64,000 nucleotides of DNA from JAWKZG01 sp041396125 (GCA_041396125.1 JAWKZG010000004.1:62001-126000), one strand, 5' to 3'. Shown: positions 1 through 8,763, counted from the stretch's first letter. The notes: generated by a model not told the origin, from the letters alone. Made by a program: numbers and translations.

Positions 1-234
1 CGCCGGCGTGATATCGGCATCTGTCACCAGAGACGGCAGTGCTGAGCTATCAGCATCCAGGCTCCCGGCTCCGGCAGGCGTAGCTCCAGCTGTGTCAGCA
101 GCAGCCTCAGTCGTAGTTCTGGCGGCATCCGCAGCTACGGCAGTTCCCGTCGCCCCGGCATTGTCTGAGGCCGCGTTCGTATCAAGCTGGGCAATAGTCA
201 ACATGGTGTAAATTTTCTCGGTCATTGGATTCAT
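1..234 (-). CDS. Partial protein of unknown function, N-terminal end only
   Basis: The minus strand is open from an ATG at 232-234 to the window edge, giving 78 codons with no stop. The residues after about position 20 are rich in Ala, Thr, Asp and Gly, like a linker or low-complexity segment. A third in-frame ATG at 202-204 is preceded by GAGAAA and could be the true start. It runs divergently from the heme receptor block, with a Fur-box-like site in between, so an iron-related role is possible but is inference from position only. I do not recognise the family from this fragment. The plus-strand frame over the same bases is its shadow. Confidence 0.4.
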   Translation of the reverse strand, partial: MNPMTEKIYTMLTIAQLDTNAASDNAGATGTAVAADAARTTTEAAADTAGATPAGAGSLDADSSALPSLVTDADITPA

Positions 235-410
235 GTCATTACAGATACAGGGATATTGGATAGCGTCACGCTGACCACTGGCCCTGAGCACCACGTTACA
301 GACGCCAGATATTTGGAACAAGGCGAAAGCGGGTGCTGTTCAGGGCTGCACATCATAACGCAAGCTTCAAATCAGTTTCCACAACAAATCAAAACACAAA
401 CAGTATTGCA

Positions 411-429
411 AATAATAACAATTATCATT
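411..429. promoter_or_regulatory. Putative Fur box upstream of the heme uptake block
   Basis: The 19 bases AATAATAACAATTATCATT approximate the Fur inverted repeat (GATAAT-GATAAT-C-ATTATC type), with a better right half than left. It lies in an AT-rich spacer between the divergent partial gene and the peroxiredoxin remnant/heme receptor. A Fur gene is encoded 6 kb downstream in the same block. The rest of the 235-587 spacer shows nothing I can name. Confidence 0.55.
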
Positions 430-587
430 TATATTTATCTCGCTTTCTTAACAATGAAAGTTTTAACTTCTAGATTTGTTGCACGTTGCATTTGATGGGA
501 TCAACGCCTGAGCGTTGGTTCCTTTTTTCAGATTATTCAAAATTTTATCCGCGCTGTATTTTTAAAATCATAATTGTCGAGGCCAGC

Positions 588-782
588 ATGATTGTCCGTA
601 ACACGCTCCCTGATGTCGTTTTCAAAACTCGCGTCCGCGATGAATCTCTCGCTGCAAGCAATCCTTATCGTTGGCAGGACCTGACCACTGACGAGATATT
701 CGGTGCCGATACGTTGCTGACTTACCTCAAGGGTACGCAACACCCGATAGAACCCGTTACCCGACTGGCTTTTGAGGGTTAG
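588..782 (+). pseudogene. Remnant of a peroxiredoxin (possibly peroxiredoxin-glutaredoxin hybrid)
   Basis: The first 38 or so residues (MIVRNTLPDVVFKTRVRD, then NPYRWQDLTTDEIF) match the start of Prx5-type peroxiredoxins. The frame then jumps directly to a segment like the far end of the family (ADTLLTYLKG). The whole thioredoxin-fold core with the PGAFTPTC-type peroxidatic cysteine is absent. The product is 64 residues against roughly 160 for Prx5 and 240 for hybrids, so this looks like an in-frame internal deletion. The final EPVTRLAFEG resembles the junction to a glutaredoxin domain, also cut off. ATG 588 has GAGG upstream. It sits 27 bp before the heme receptor and may be co-transcribed with it. 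Peroxidase activity is not expected. Confidence 0.6.
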
Positions 783-809
783 ACCACAACAACCAGCGAG
801 AGCACACCG

Positions 810-3066
810 ATGAAGCTACGTCTTGTACATCAAGCCGCTGTATTACTGCTTTGCATAACGCCCGTTGCCGCGCAACAAGTTACTGAAAACGAAAACACTG
901 ATCCGGCTACCGCTCCGGTTACTGAGCTGCAAACCGAGCTTGATCAGATCTCGGTAACCGCGACCCGCAGTGAGCGGGCAGTCAAAGACATTGCCGGCAC
1001 GGTCTCCGTGCTTGAGGAATTCGAGATAGAGCGGCAGTTGGCAAACGATATCAGCGACCTGGTGCGTTATGAACCCGGTGTTACCGTAGACAACAGTGGC
1101 CGTTTTGGCCTGACCGGGTTCCGGATTCGGGGTATCGGTGGCGACCGGGTCTTAACCACCATTGATGGCATTCGTATTGCCGATGAGTTTTCCTTTGGCC
1201 CGTTTCAGGACTCAAATCGCGATTTTATCGACCTTGATGCCCTGAAAGCGGTTGAAATCATACGTGGCCCGGCATCAGCCCTGTACGGCAGCGATGCCAT
1301 CGGCGGGGTGGTTTCCTTCCTGACCAAAGACCCGGAGGACTATCTAGGCATTTTCAATAAAGAGGTCTATATAAGCGCCAAAGCCGGCTATAACGGTGCC
1401 AGTGATAGTACCTTAGGCACCCTGACGCTGGCCGGTAAACAGCAGGATCTGTCCGGTCTGTTCCTCTACACCCACCGCGATGGTCATGAAACGGAATCCT
1501 ATGGCGGCCTGGGTGGCACCGGACCAACCCGCGAGCAGGCTGATCCACAGGACTACACCACGATAACGCGCTGGCCAAACTGATTTATGAACCCAATGAA
1601 ACCCATCGTCTCGCCTTCACACTGGATCATCTGCAGGGCGATACCGATACCGAGCTGCTGTCCAGTATAGGCACCAGCAGTCGCGGCGTTATCACCGAAA
1701 ACGAGTCCGCGCACGACGAGCGCGAGCGCACCCGTTACAGCCTCGATTATCGCCTGCGCACGACCACACCGGTTTTCGATCAGCTGCAATTTAATGTGTA
1801 CCGGCAGGACAGTCAGACCGATCAGCATACGAGTCAATTACAGCGCTTGACCGATGGCACCCTCACCCGGCGCAGTCGGGATTCCTCTTTCGAACAGAAC
1901 CTGCAGGGTACTTCGGTCCAGCTGGATAAAGACATCCTGGCCGGAACGGTATCCCATCATCTGGTTTACGGTGGCGAAGCCTATACCATCGATGGCGATA
2001 ATTATCGCTACGGCAGTACGGTTGATGTGCTCACCGGCGAACCCGTTGATGATTCTGCAGGTGCGCCCACACGGGCGTTTCCGCTGTCTGAAACCACCCA
2101 TTACGCCGCCTATGTACAGGATGAGATCACCCTGGCTGACGGCAGACTGACACTGACACCCGGTCTGCGCTTTGATTATTTCGAGCTGGATGCCAACAGC
2201 GACCCGGTCTACGAAAGCGGCAATCCCGGCATCGCCTCACCGGAGGATTTCGATGATACTGAATTCTCGCCAAAATTCGGCGCTGTATTCCGCCTTAATG
2301 ACACCTGGTCGATTTTCGGCCAATACGCCCAAGGCTTCCGGCACCACCCTATGACGATATCAACGTTGGTTTTATCAACCTTGTCGGCGGTTATACCACC
2401 GTCCCCAACCCGAACCTGAAACCGGAAACCAGCGAAGGTTTTGAGCTTGGCCTGCGCAGCACCGGGCGTTTCGGCAGCCTGACCCTGACCGGTTATTACA
2501 ACGAATACGAGGATTTCATCGAATCACTGGCTCCGCAGGGCTTCGATCCGGTCAGCGGCTTGTTGATCTTCCAGTCAATCAATCGCGCCGAGGTCACCAT
2601 TCAGGGTGCGGAAATCAAAGGCGAGCTGTTCCTCGATCAATTCAGCGAATCATTGCAGGACTGGCGTTTCAATGCCGCTGTCGCTTATGCCCGCGGCGAG
2701 GACGACACTCTCGATCAGCCTTTGAACTCAATCGATCCCCTGCAAGGCGTACTCGGGCTGTCCTATGACCACGCCAGCGGCAACTGGGGCGGCGAACTGA
2801 TCTGGACGCTCACCGCCGCCAAAGACCGGGTCGATGAATCCACCGCCGAGCAGTTCAAAACGCCCGGTTACGGCATCGTCGATGTACTCGGCTACTACCG
2901 TTTCAGTGAGCACGCCGAAGTCAATTTTGGCGTCTTCAATCTGACCGACAAAGCATACTGGCAATGGAGCGAAGAGCTCATCGGGCGCAGTCCCGACGAC
3001 CCTGCTCTGGCCCGCCTGACGGAGCCAGGGCGTAATTTCAGCATCAACTTTCGAACGGAGTGGTAA
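810..3066 (+). pseudogene. hmuR: TonB-dependent heme/hemoglobin receptor, two frameshifts
   Basis: Outer-membrane receptor that would import heme using TonB energy. The N-terminus is a signal peptide ending near AAQQ, followed by a TonB-box-like ISVTATR, a plug domain (GFRIRGIGGDRV, RGPASALYGSDAIGG) and a beta-barrel with the heme-receptor motifs FR-A-PPYDDIN and NPNLKPE. The C-terminus ends in aromatic W (FRTEW). The reading frame breaks twice: near 1558 (about residue 250) and near 2341 (inside the FRAP motif). Each is repaired by restoring one base, C and G respectively. Repaired length is about 750 residues, normal for HmuR/PhuR. Either sequencing error or recent inactivation. Followed by a monooxygenase-fold gene and hmuTUV. 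Confidence 0.88.
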
Positions 3067-3068
3067 AC

Positions 3069-3371
3069 ATGTATATCGCCATGAATCGGTTTCGTATCGC
3101 ACCCGGTTTTGAAGATGGTTTTGAGCGCCTCTGGCGGGAGCGGGAATCGCATCTCGATCAGGTGCCGGGATTTCGCGAGTTTCACTTGCTGAAAGGCCCC
3201 AGTCACGACGATCACACGCTGTATTCATCCCACACCGTGTGGGAATCCCGCGCCCATTTCGAGGCCTGGTGCGATTCGGAACATTTCCGCAAAGCGCATG
3301 CCAAAGCCCGTGCACCGCACGGCACATATCTGGGGCATCCGGTGTTTGAAGGCTTCGAGGTCATACTGTAA
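3069..3371 (+). CDS. Antibiotic biosynthesis monooxygenase-fold protein, possible heme-degrading enzyme
   Basis: A 100-residue ABM/HmoA-like ferredoxin-fold protein. It has the typical opening MYIAMNRFRIAPGFEDGFE, then VPGFREFHLLKG and a central SHTVWESRAHFEAW segment, as in IsdG/HmoA-like proteins. ATG 3069 is chosen over 3060 because GGAG lies 8 bases upstream of it. It lies between the heme receptor and hmuT; the hmuT start overlaps its stop by one base. No hmuS/hemO-type gene is present in the block, so oxidative heme breakdown in the cytoplasm is a reasonable role, but that is inference from family and position. Confidence 0.75.
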   Translation: MYIAMNRFRIAPGFEDGFERLWRERESHLDQVPGFREFHLLKGPSHDDHTLYSSHTVWESRAHFEAWCDSEHFRKAHAKARAPHGTYLGHPVFEGFEVIL

Positions 3372-4303
3372 TGAAAAACAGTATGCAGCATGCTACGCGC
3401 ACTGGACCGTCTCATCCCCAAGCGCGCAGCCCAGGCCGCTTGCTGCTGTCATGTGTTTCGCTCGGGCTGGCCTTGCTATGGGCGGCCAATACGGCTGCCG
3501 CAGAGCACATTATTTCGCTGGACAGCGTCATCACCGAAACCCTTTTCGCGCTGAATGAAGGCGCATCTCTGGTCGCTGCCGACAGCTCCAGCCAATATCT
3601 GCCGCTTGACCGGCAATTGCCGAATGTCGGCTACAAACGCAGTTTATCCGCAGAAGGCATTCTGGCGCTGACGCCGGACCTGATTCTGGCAACCGAAGAT
3701 GCCGGCCCGCCTGAAGTGCTGACCCAAATCGCCAGCACCGGAGTCAAACTGGTCACTGTCCCGACCGAACCCTCAATAGAGGGTTTACACACCACGTTAC
3801 GGGCCATAGCCGCAGCGGTCGGACAGCCAGACAAGGGTGAAGCTGTGCTGAAAGCTATTGACGCCGAGCTGGCACAGGCCCGACATCAGGTTGCCAGCTT
3901 ACAGACGCGGCCGGATTTCACGCCGCCGCGGGTTTTTTTCCTGCTTACTATCGGTTCCGGCACCGATATGTCGGCAGGCCGGGACACCGCGGTCGACAGT
4001 CTGCTGCAACTGGCTGGTGCCGAGAATGTTATGCATACAAGCCTGAACGGATACCAGACCATTACTGCAGAGGCCGTCGTCGCGGCAGCGCCCGACGTGA
4101 TTCTGGTGACCCAGCGCAATTTTGACAGCCTGGGCGGCGTAGCAGGTGTGCTCCAGCGAGCCGGCCTGGCAGCAACACCGGCTGGACAAACAGGCCGTAT
4201 TGTAGTGCTGGATGGCCTGCTGCTAACCGGCTTCGGGCCGCGTACCGGTCAGGCTGTCGAGCAATTAGCGCAGCAACTGCATGTGTTATCCCCCACCGAT
4301 TAG
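3371..4303 (+). CDS. hmuT: Periplasmic heme-binding protein of ABC importer
   Basis: Class III periplasmic binding protein that passes heme from the receptor to HmuUV. The 310 residues begin with a long basic N-region and a Sec signal peptide cut near TAAAE (about residue 43). Characteristic segments are HIISLDSVITETLFALN, the conserved NVGYKRSLSAEGILALTPDLIL region and a C-terminal GFGPRTGQAV. Its ATG overlaps the stop of the previous gene (TAATG), so translation is probably coupled. Operon order hmuR-ABM-hmuT-hmuU-hmuV supports the call. Confidence 0.92.
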   Translation: MKNSMQHATRTGPSHPQARSPGRLLLSCVSLGLALLWAANTAAAEHIISLDSVITETLFALNEGASLVAADSSSQYLPLDRQLPNVGYKRSLSAEGILALTPDLILATEDAGPPEVLTQIASTGVKLVTVPTEPSIEGLHTTLRAIAAAVGQPDKGEAVLKAIDAELAQARHQVASLQTRPDFTPPRVFFLLTIGSGTDMSAGRDTAVDSLLQLAGAENVMHTSLNGYQTITAEAVVAAAPDVILVTQRNFDSLGGVAGVLQRAGLAATPAGQTGRIVVLDGLLLTGFGPRTGQAVEQLAQQLHVLSPTD

Positions 4304-4313
4304 CCCGGCCACT

Positions 4314-5456
4314 ATGAGCAGCGTGCCCACTCTGCAACAACCCCACCGCTCCACACCTCAAGCAAACTTGCGCCTGCCTCTGCCCGCCTGGGCCCTGGCG
4401 CAGCGCTGGCGGATACGCCTCTGTCTAGCTCTGCTGGCGCTGGCTTTAGTCGTAGTCAGTCTGCTTTCCATCAGCCTGGGCCCGGTCGCTATCGCCCCGC
4501 ATGAGGTGCTGGCCGTGCTGTTGTCCCAGCTTGGCCTAAGTACGGGTATAAACTCGGGTCTGGTCACACCCAGTCACGACGCCGTGGTAATGGCAATCCG
4601 CTTGCCGCGCACTGTACTCGGTATCCTGGTCGGTAGCGCGCTGGCACTGGCCGGTGCCACCATGCAGGGTCTGTTTCGCAACCCGCTGGCTGATCCCGGC
4701 CTGATTGGTGTCTCCGCCGGTGCCGCGCTGGCAGCGGTTTCGCTGATTGTGCTGGGCAGTACCAGTCTGGGCGTCCTGAGTGCCTGGCTGGGGCCGTTTG
4801 CCATACCCGTCGCGGCCTTTCTAGGCGGCGCACTGACAACCCTGATCGTTTACCGTCTGGCCAGTTCAAACGGGCGTACACAAGTCGCCACACTGCTATT
4901 GGCCGGTATCGCTATCAATGCCATAGCGATGGCCGGGGTGGGGATATTCACATTTGTCGCCGACGATCAACAGCTGCGCTCGCTGACGTTCTGGAATCTT
5001 GGCAGCTTAAGTGGCGCCAGCTGGCCTGCACTGGCCGCAGCGAGCGTGCTGATCGTACCGCCGCTGTTCTGCCTGATGCGTCTGGCACCCGGCTTGAATG
5101 CATTTGTTCTGGGTGAAGCCGAGGCCGGACATTTAGGTTTTGACAGCGCCAGTCTCAAGCGTCAGGCAGTGTTCTGGGTAGCACTGGCGGTGGGGGCAGC
5201 GGTTGGCATCAGCGGGGTGATCGGCTTTATCGGGCTGGTTGTGCCGCATCTGGTACGGCTGGCTATCGGCCCCGATCATCGTTATCTGCTGCCCGGTTCT
5301 GCCCTGCTGGGCGCTACCCTGCTGCTCTTGGCTGATCTGCTGGCACGCACGGTGGTGACACCGGCCGAGTTACCAATCGGCATTGTCACCGCGCTGCTGG
5401 GCGGACCGTTTTTTATCTGGCTGCTGCTGCGGCAGCGACAAAGCGGGTATTTTTAA
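4314..5456 (+). CDS. hmuU: Heme ABC transporter permease
   Basis: FecCD/BtuC-family inner-membrane permease of about 380 residues with many hydrophobic helices. Diagnostic segments are RLPRTVLGILVGSALALAG, the GATMQGLFRNPLADPGLIG stretch and the cytoplasmic coupling region GVIGFIGLVVPHLVRL. The first in-frame ATG is at 4281 inside hmuT, but ATG 4314, ten bases past the hmuT stop, gives the more usual N-terminus. Pairs with hmuV, whose ATG overlaps the hmuU stop by one base. Confidence 0.92.
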   Translation: MSSVPTLQQPHRSTPQANLRLPLPAWALAQRWRIRLCLALLALALVVVSLLSISLGPVAIAPHEVLAVLLSQLGLSTGINSGLVTPSHDAVVMAIRLPRTVLGILVGSALALAGATMQGLFRNPLADPGLIGVSAGAALAAVSLIVLGSTSLGVLSAWLGPFAIPVAAFLGGALTTLIVYRLASSNGRTQVATLLLAGIAINAIAMAGVGIFTFVADDQQLRSLTFWNLGSLSGASWPALAAASVLIVPPLFCLMRLAPGLNAFVLGEAEAGHLGFDSASLKRQAVFWVALAVGAAVGISGVIGFIGLVVPHLVRLAIGPDHRYLLPGSALLGATLLLLADLLARTVVTPAELPIGIVTALLGGPFFIWLLLRQRQSGYF

Positions 5457-6322
5457 TGTTACTGGCACAGAATGTTTCGTACAGCACAGGTCAGCGTCAA
5501 CTGCTGCAAAAGGTTTCGCTGGTGTTACAACCAGGCCAGGTGCTGGCGCTGGTCGGGCCGAACGGGGCCGGCAAATCGACTCTTTTGAAGCTGCTGGTAG
5601 GGGAGCTGCAGCCCAGTGCCGGCACCGTCCTGATGAACGAACGGCCCCTGCCGGACTGGCCGTTGTCTGAGCGCGCCCGGCAACGGGCGGTATTGCCACA
5701 GGATTCAACACTTAGTTTTGGCTTTACGGTACAGGAGGTCGTGCTGCTGGGGCGCAGCCCTTACGGTAGCGGCCGCAGCAGTTATGATTATCATGTCGCG
5801 CAGGAAGCACTCGCCGCAGCGGCCGTGGAGCATCTGGCCGCGCGCAGTTATATGAGCCTGTCCGGCGGCGAACGCCAGCGGGTGCAACTGGCCCGGGTGC
5901 TGGCGCAATTGTGGCCAGATCCGAAACTGGCTCCGGCCCAAACCGGGCTAGTCCAAAAAAGGATATCTGGGCCGCGTTACCTGCTGTTGGACGAACCGAC
6001 TGCCAGCCTTGATCTGGCCCACCAGCATGCTACGCTGAGGCAGGCGCAGCAGCTGGCCCGGCAACGCGGTCTCGGCGTGCTGGCAGTGCTGCATGACCTT
6101 AATCTGGCGGCGGAATATGCTGACCATATCGCGCTACTGCAACAAGGCCGGCTGGTGGCACAAGGTACGCCGTTCGAGGTGCTAACCCCGGCGCTGATCG
6201 AACAGACTTTCGCCATGTCCGCACAGATTATTCCGCATCCTGCCTTGAACTGCCCCCTGATTGTTCCGCTGTCAGCCCGTGCGGTCAGTCCAGCAGACAC
6301 TGAAGCACGCTATGTCCAGTAA
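5456..6322 (+). CDS. hmuV: Heme ABC transporter ATP-binding protein
   Basis: ATPase of the heme importer, 288 residues. Walker A is GPNGAGKST, the signature is LSGGERQRV and Walker B is YLLLDEPTASLD, followed by the switch histidine in VLHDLNLAAEYAD. Between signature and Walker B there is a spacer rich in Pro, Ala and Lys (about residues 156-175). HmuV proteins often have extra residues here, but this one is somewhat long. Starts inside the hmuU stop (TAATG), and the fur start codon lies inside its 3' end. Confidence 0.92.
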   Translation: MLLAQNVSYSTGQRQLLQKVSLVLQPGQVLALVGPNGAGKSTLLKLLVGELQPSAGTVLMNERPLPDWPLSERARQRAVLPQDSTLSFGFTVQEVVLLGRSPYGSGRSSYDYHVAQEALAAAAVEHLAARSYMSLSGGERQRVQLARVLAQLWPDPKLAPAQTGLVQKRISGPRYLLLDEPTASLDLAHQHATLRQAQQLARQRGLGVLAVLHDLNLAAEYADHIALLQQGRLVAQGTPFEVLTPALIEQTFAMSAQIIPHPALNCPLIVPLSARAVSPADTEARYVQ

Positions 6323-6737
6323 AGAATTACGCCAGGCCGGCCTCAAAGCCACCCAGCCCCGTCGTAAAATCCTCGCTATTCTGCAGACTCACAGTGACCA
6401 GCACCTGAGTGCAGAGGATATCCACCGGTTATTGCTCAAGAATGATACGGCCATTGGCCTGGCGACTGTTTATCGGGTATTGACCCAGTTCGAAGCGGCT
6501 GGCCTGGTCAGCCGTAATCACTTCGAAGGCGGACACGCGCGCTATGAACTTGATCAGGGTGAGCATCATGATCATGTGGTCTGCATCAGCTGCGGCCTGA
6601 TCTGCGAGTTCAGCGACCCACTGATCGAACAGCGGCAACTGGAAATCGCAGCGAAACTCGGCTTTGAGCTGGCCGCGCACAGTTTGATTCTGTATGGCCG
6701 CTGTGCCAACTGCTGCAGCGACAAGCAGCAGCGCTGA
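6312..6737 (+). CDS. fur: Ferric uptake regulator
   Basis: A 141-residue iron-responsive repressor. It has the Fur recognition helix region IGLATVYRVLTQFEAAGLV, the metal site HHDHVVC and the structural pair C-x2-C (CISCG); a further CANCC lies at the end. Similarity to enterobacterial Fur is strong throughout (SLILYGRCAN matches SLYLYGHC), so this is Fur rather than Zur. ATG 6312 overlaps the last 11 bases of hmuV, so fur is the terminal, translationally coupled gene of the heme operon. Fur-box-like sites at 411 and 8745 are its likely targets. Converges with the DUF2325 gene 21 bp away. Confidence 0.95.
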   Translation: MSSKELRQAGLKATQPRRKILAILQTHSDQHLSAEDIHRLLLKNDTAIGLATVYRVLTQFEAAGLVSRNHFEGGHARYELDQGEHHDHVVCISCGLICEFSDPLIEQRQLEIAAKLGFELAAHSLILYGRCANCCSDKQQR

Positions 6738-6758
6738 CTGTCGTGCCGATGATTTTAT

Positions 6759-8093
6759 TTACTGCGCTACCGAATACAGGGCTGCGTTAAAGGCTGAAAA
6801 ACTGGCTTTACGCAATAGAATCATCGGTTTTGCCTCGCGCTTGCAGAGCACTTTAATATCATGCACCGCCCGATGGCTGATGCAATCCACCGGACAGATC
6901 ACGGCATCAGCCCTTTGCAGCAGTACCGGCAAGCGTTTACGGCCATCTTCCAAGCCGCCATCATGGTGCAGAAAATTACCATTAAGCCGCTCGACCAGTT
7001 TGCGAAAATGCGCCTGGGCGCGCATATGCCCTCCCACGTACAATATGCAGCGTCCGCACAGATCCGGCTGATCCTGGCCGGGACAGGCACTGGCATCATC
7101 CAGCAGCATTTCCAGCCGGGCGGCCAGTGCCTCGCACTCATGCGTTCTGAGCTCAAGCTTCTCGCGCAATGCCCTATTGTCTTCTTCAAGCGTCTTGATC
7201 CGCTCAGCCCATTCGTCTTGATGGCGTGCCTCGGCTTGTGCCAGTTTTTGCTCCAGCCGGGCAATACGCTGGCGCAGGGCTCTGGCCGCTTCGTCCTGTT
7301 GCAGCTCAACAAGCCGGGTTTGCAAAGCCTCGCAGGTTTCGGTGCTGGCACTGAGCTGGCGCTGGCACTGCTGCAACTCGGCCAGGGTACGTTCCTGTTC
7401 GGTATGCAGCCGCTGCAGACGCTGACTATAATCAGCCAGGGTCTGGCGCTGGGTTTCGCACTGTCGTGTCAGAGCCTGCCGGCGGCGCTTTTCAGCCTGT
7501 GCATTACGCCCGGCCAGATGGGATAACATGTGTACGTCACCAAACGCCTGTTTGACCAGCGCCGGACTGACTTTAGGGTGCGTCAGCAAAGCCCAGTAAG
7601 CGCCGGCGATATCGCCGCTGTCGAGCGCTGCCTGCCACTGTTCAGCCAGTTCGGTATCTGTTCTGGCCCGATTGAAACGCTGCACAGCAGTCCGATAAGC
7701 ACGATCCAGATACTTATGTACCAGACGGATACCGGCATGCGGGCTCACCGCACTGGAAACAAACAGCCCATGAATCGCATAATCGTGTAAATGGCTGGCT
7801 TCGGCACCCTGCACCCGCTGATAGATTTTGCGCAGCTCCTCGAGCGGCACACAGGTACCGATTACCGAACAGTGCAGCTCCGTTTCCAGCTCCCAGAGTT
7901 TGCTGCGGCGGCCACCGCGCACTGCGGCAGCACCGGCAGATTTTCCGGTAACGCTGTCGAACTCAATGCCAGGTACGCTCACACCAGCCGCCCGTGCTAC
8001 CAGCGTGGCAGGCAGGCATTCAGCCAACGTCTGCTTCGCTGCAGCAGCGGTAACAGGTCCAATGACATTCTGTGCAGCGCACATGTCACACAT
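6759..8093 (-). CDS. DUF2325 domain protein with coiled coil
   Basis: 444 residues. The N-terminus carries a CDMC motif (residues 2-5). The first half is globular and alpha-helical and contains conserved patches such as KLWELETELHCSVIGTC. A long Glu/Gln/Arg-rich coiled coil covers about residues 205-335. The C-terminal DUF2325 module begins at ILYVGGHM and includes HHDGGLEDGRKRLP, DAVICPVDCISH and HDIKVLCKR. The conserved His and Cys residues suggest metal or redox sensing, but the function of DUF2325 is not established. ATG 8093 has GGAG seven bases upstream. Three CACGTG palindromes lie 60-90 bp upstream and the iron block flanks it. Confidence 0.8.
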   Translation of the reverse strand: MCDMCAAQNVIGPVTAAAAKQTLAECLPATLVARAAGVSVPGIEFDSVTGKSAGAAAVRGGRRSKLWELETELHCSVIGTCVPLEELRKIYQRVQGAEASHLHDYAIHGLFVSSAVSPHAGIRLVHKYLDRAYRTAVQRFNRARTDTELAEQWQAALDSGDIAGAYWALLTHPKVSPALVKQAFGDVHMLSHLAGRNAQAEKRRRQALTRQCETQRQTLADYSQRLQRLHTEQERTLAELQQCQRQLSASTETCEALQTRLVELQQDEAARALRQRIARLEQKLAQAEARHQDEWAERIKTLEEDNRALREKLELRTHECEALAARLEMLLDDASACPGQDQPDLCGRCILYVGGHMRAQAHFRKLVERLNGNFLHHDGGLEDGRKRLPVLLQRADAVICPVDCISHRAVHDIKVLCKREAKPMILLRKASFSAFNAALYSVAQ

Positions 8094-8153
8094 GATTCAA
8101 CTCCTGATGGCAGACCCGGAAGCAGGCCTTTTGCAAACAAAGAAACATCGAAT

Positions 8154-8184
8154 AATCACGTGGCAATCACGTGACAATCACGTG
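8154..8184. repeat. Three 11-bp-spaced AATCACGTG repeats
   Basis: AATCACGTG occurs at 8154-8162, 8165-8173 and 8176-8184, exactly 11 bp apart. Each copy contains the palindrome CACGTG. They lie upstream of the DUF2325 gene (start 8093) and over the stop codon of the next gene. Spacing of one helical turn fits an operator array, or a slippage-generated tandem repeat. Confidence 0.6.
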
Positions 8185-8654
8185 GTATAGACCGGCTGCA
8201 GCATGTCCCGCGCTGGCATTACACGCTCCGGATCAGACTGCTCGGCCATTTCCAGCGACTCTGCCAGGCATACCAAACCGGTGGCAAAGAGCGGCCCAAG
8301 CGGGCTGACCACAAAAGCCGTCGTGGTTTGCTCCAGCAACGCTTCATTGTCGTGTCGGATCGCCCGCAAACATTGCAGCAGGCGCATTTCATCATCGGTC
8401 ATCAACCAGTGCGCAGTGGCGGCTATCGACGGTGCGCTGCGATACCCCTGCACCAGCGCCATGACCAGCATCCGCACGGCACGGGTCGCAGTCTGCGCCC
8501 CGTTGGCCCCCAACACCGGGTTGAACTCAGCATAAGTGGTCGCGCAACAACGTTGGGCATAATGTCCCCGGATCGCCCGCAGGGTGACTTGCTCCAGCGG
8601 TGACAACGCTTTTACCCGCCGCCGCAATTGCTTGCGCACTAGCGATATCAACAT
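8178..8654 (-). CDS. Hypothetical protein, possibly Fur-regulated
   Basis: About 158 residues, mainly helical. It opens MLISLVRKQLRRRVKALSPLE and has a CC pair (YAQRCCATTY), a hydrophobic VRMLVMALVQG helix and a C-terminal hydrophobic patch VSPLGPLFATGLVCLAES. I do not recognise the family. The frame stays open to 8762, but there it reads through the Fur palindrome as poly-Ile, so a downstream start is preferred. ATG 8654 or TTG 8666 are candidates; the TTG has GGGAGG about eight bases upstream. Probably transcribed with the DUF2325 gene 84 bp downstream. Confidence 0.5.
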   Translation of the reverse strand: MLISLVRKQLRRRVKALSPLEQVTLRAIRGHYAQRCCATTYAEFNPVLGANGAQTATRAVRMLVMALVQGYRSAPSIAATAHWLMTDDEMRLLQCLRAIRHDNEALLEQTTTAFVVSPLGPLFATGLVCLAESLEMAEQSDPERVMPARDMLQPVYTT

Positions 8655-8744
8655 GAGAGCTGCCAAGATAGCGCCTCCCCTCTGGATGTGTAGATCGAAA
8701 GCGATGTATACAGTGTCATGGTGGCTCCAGGTTATACGTTTGAG

Positions 8745-8763
8745 AATGATAATAATTATCATT
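8745..8763. promoter_or_regulatory. Perfect Fur box between divergent genes
   Basis: AATGATAATAATTATCATT is an exact 9-1-9 palindrome and a near-consensus Fur operator. It lies 65 bp upstream of the 6-hydroxynicotinate reductase-like gene and about 80-90 bp upstream of the leftward hypothetical gene, so it may control both directions. Confidence 0.85.

Noticed and set aside
486..587. Upstream extension of the peroxiredoxin remnant to ATG 486
   Set aside because: The extra 34 residues look non-coding, and the Prx N-terminus begins exactly at ATG 588, which has a ribosome site.
8154..8184. Repeat cluster as a CRISPR fragment
   Set aside because: Units are 9-11 bp with no spacers of useful length and no cas genes are in the window.
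8654..8762. N-terminal extension of the hypothetical gene through poly-Ile
   Set aside because: The codons come from reading the Fur palindrome and promoter; a downstream start with a ribosome site is more plausible.
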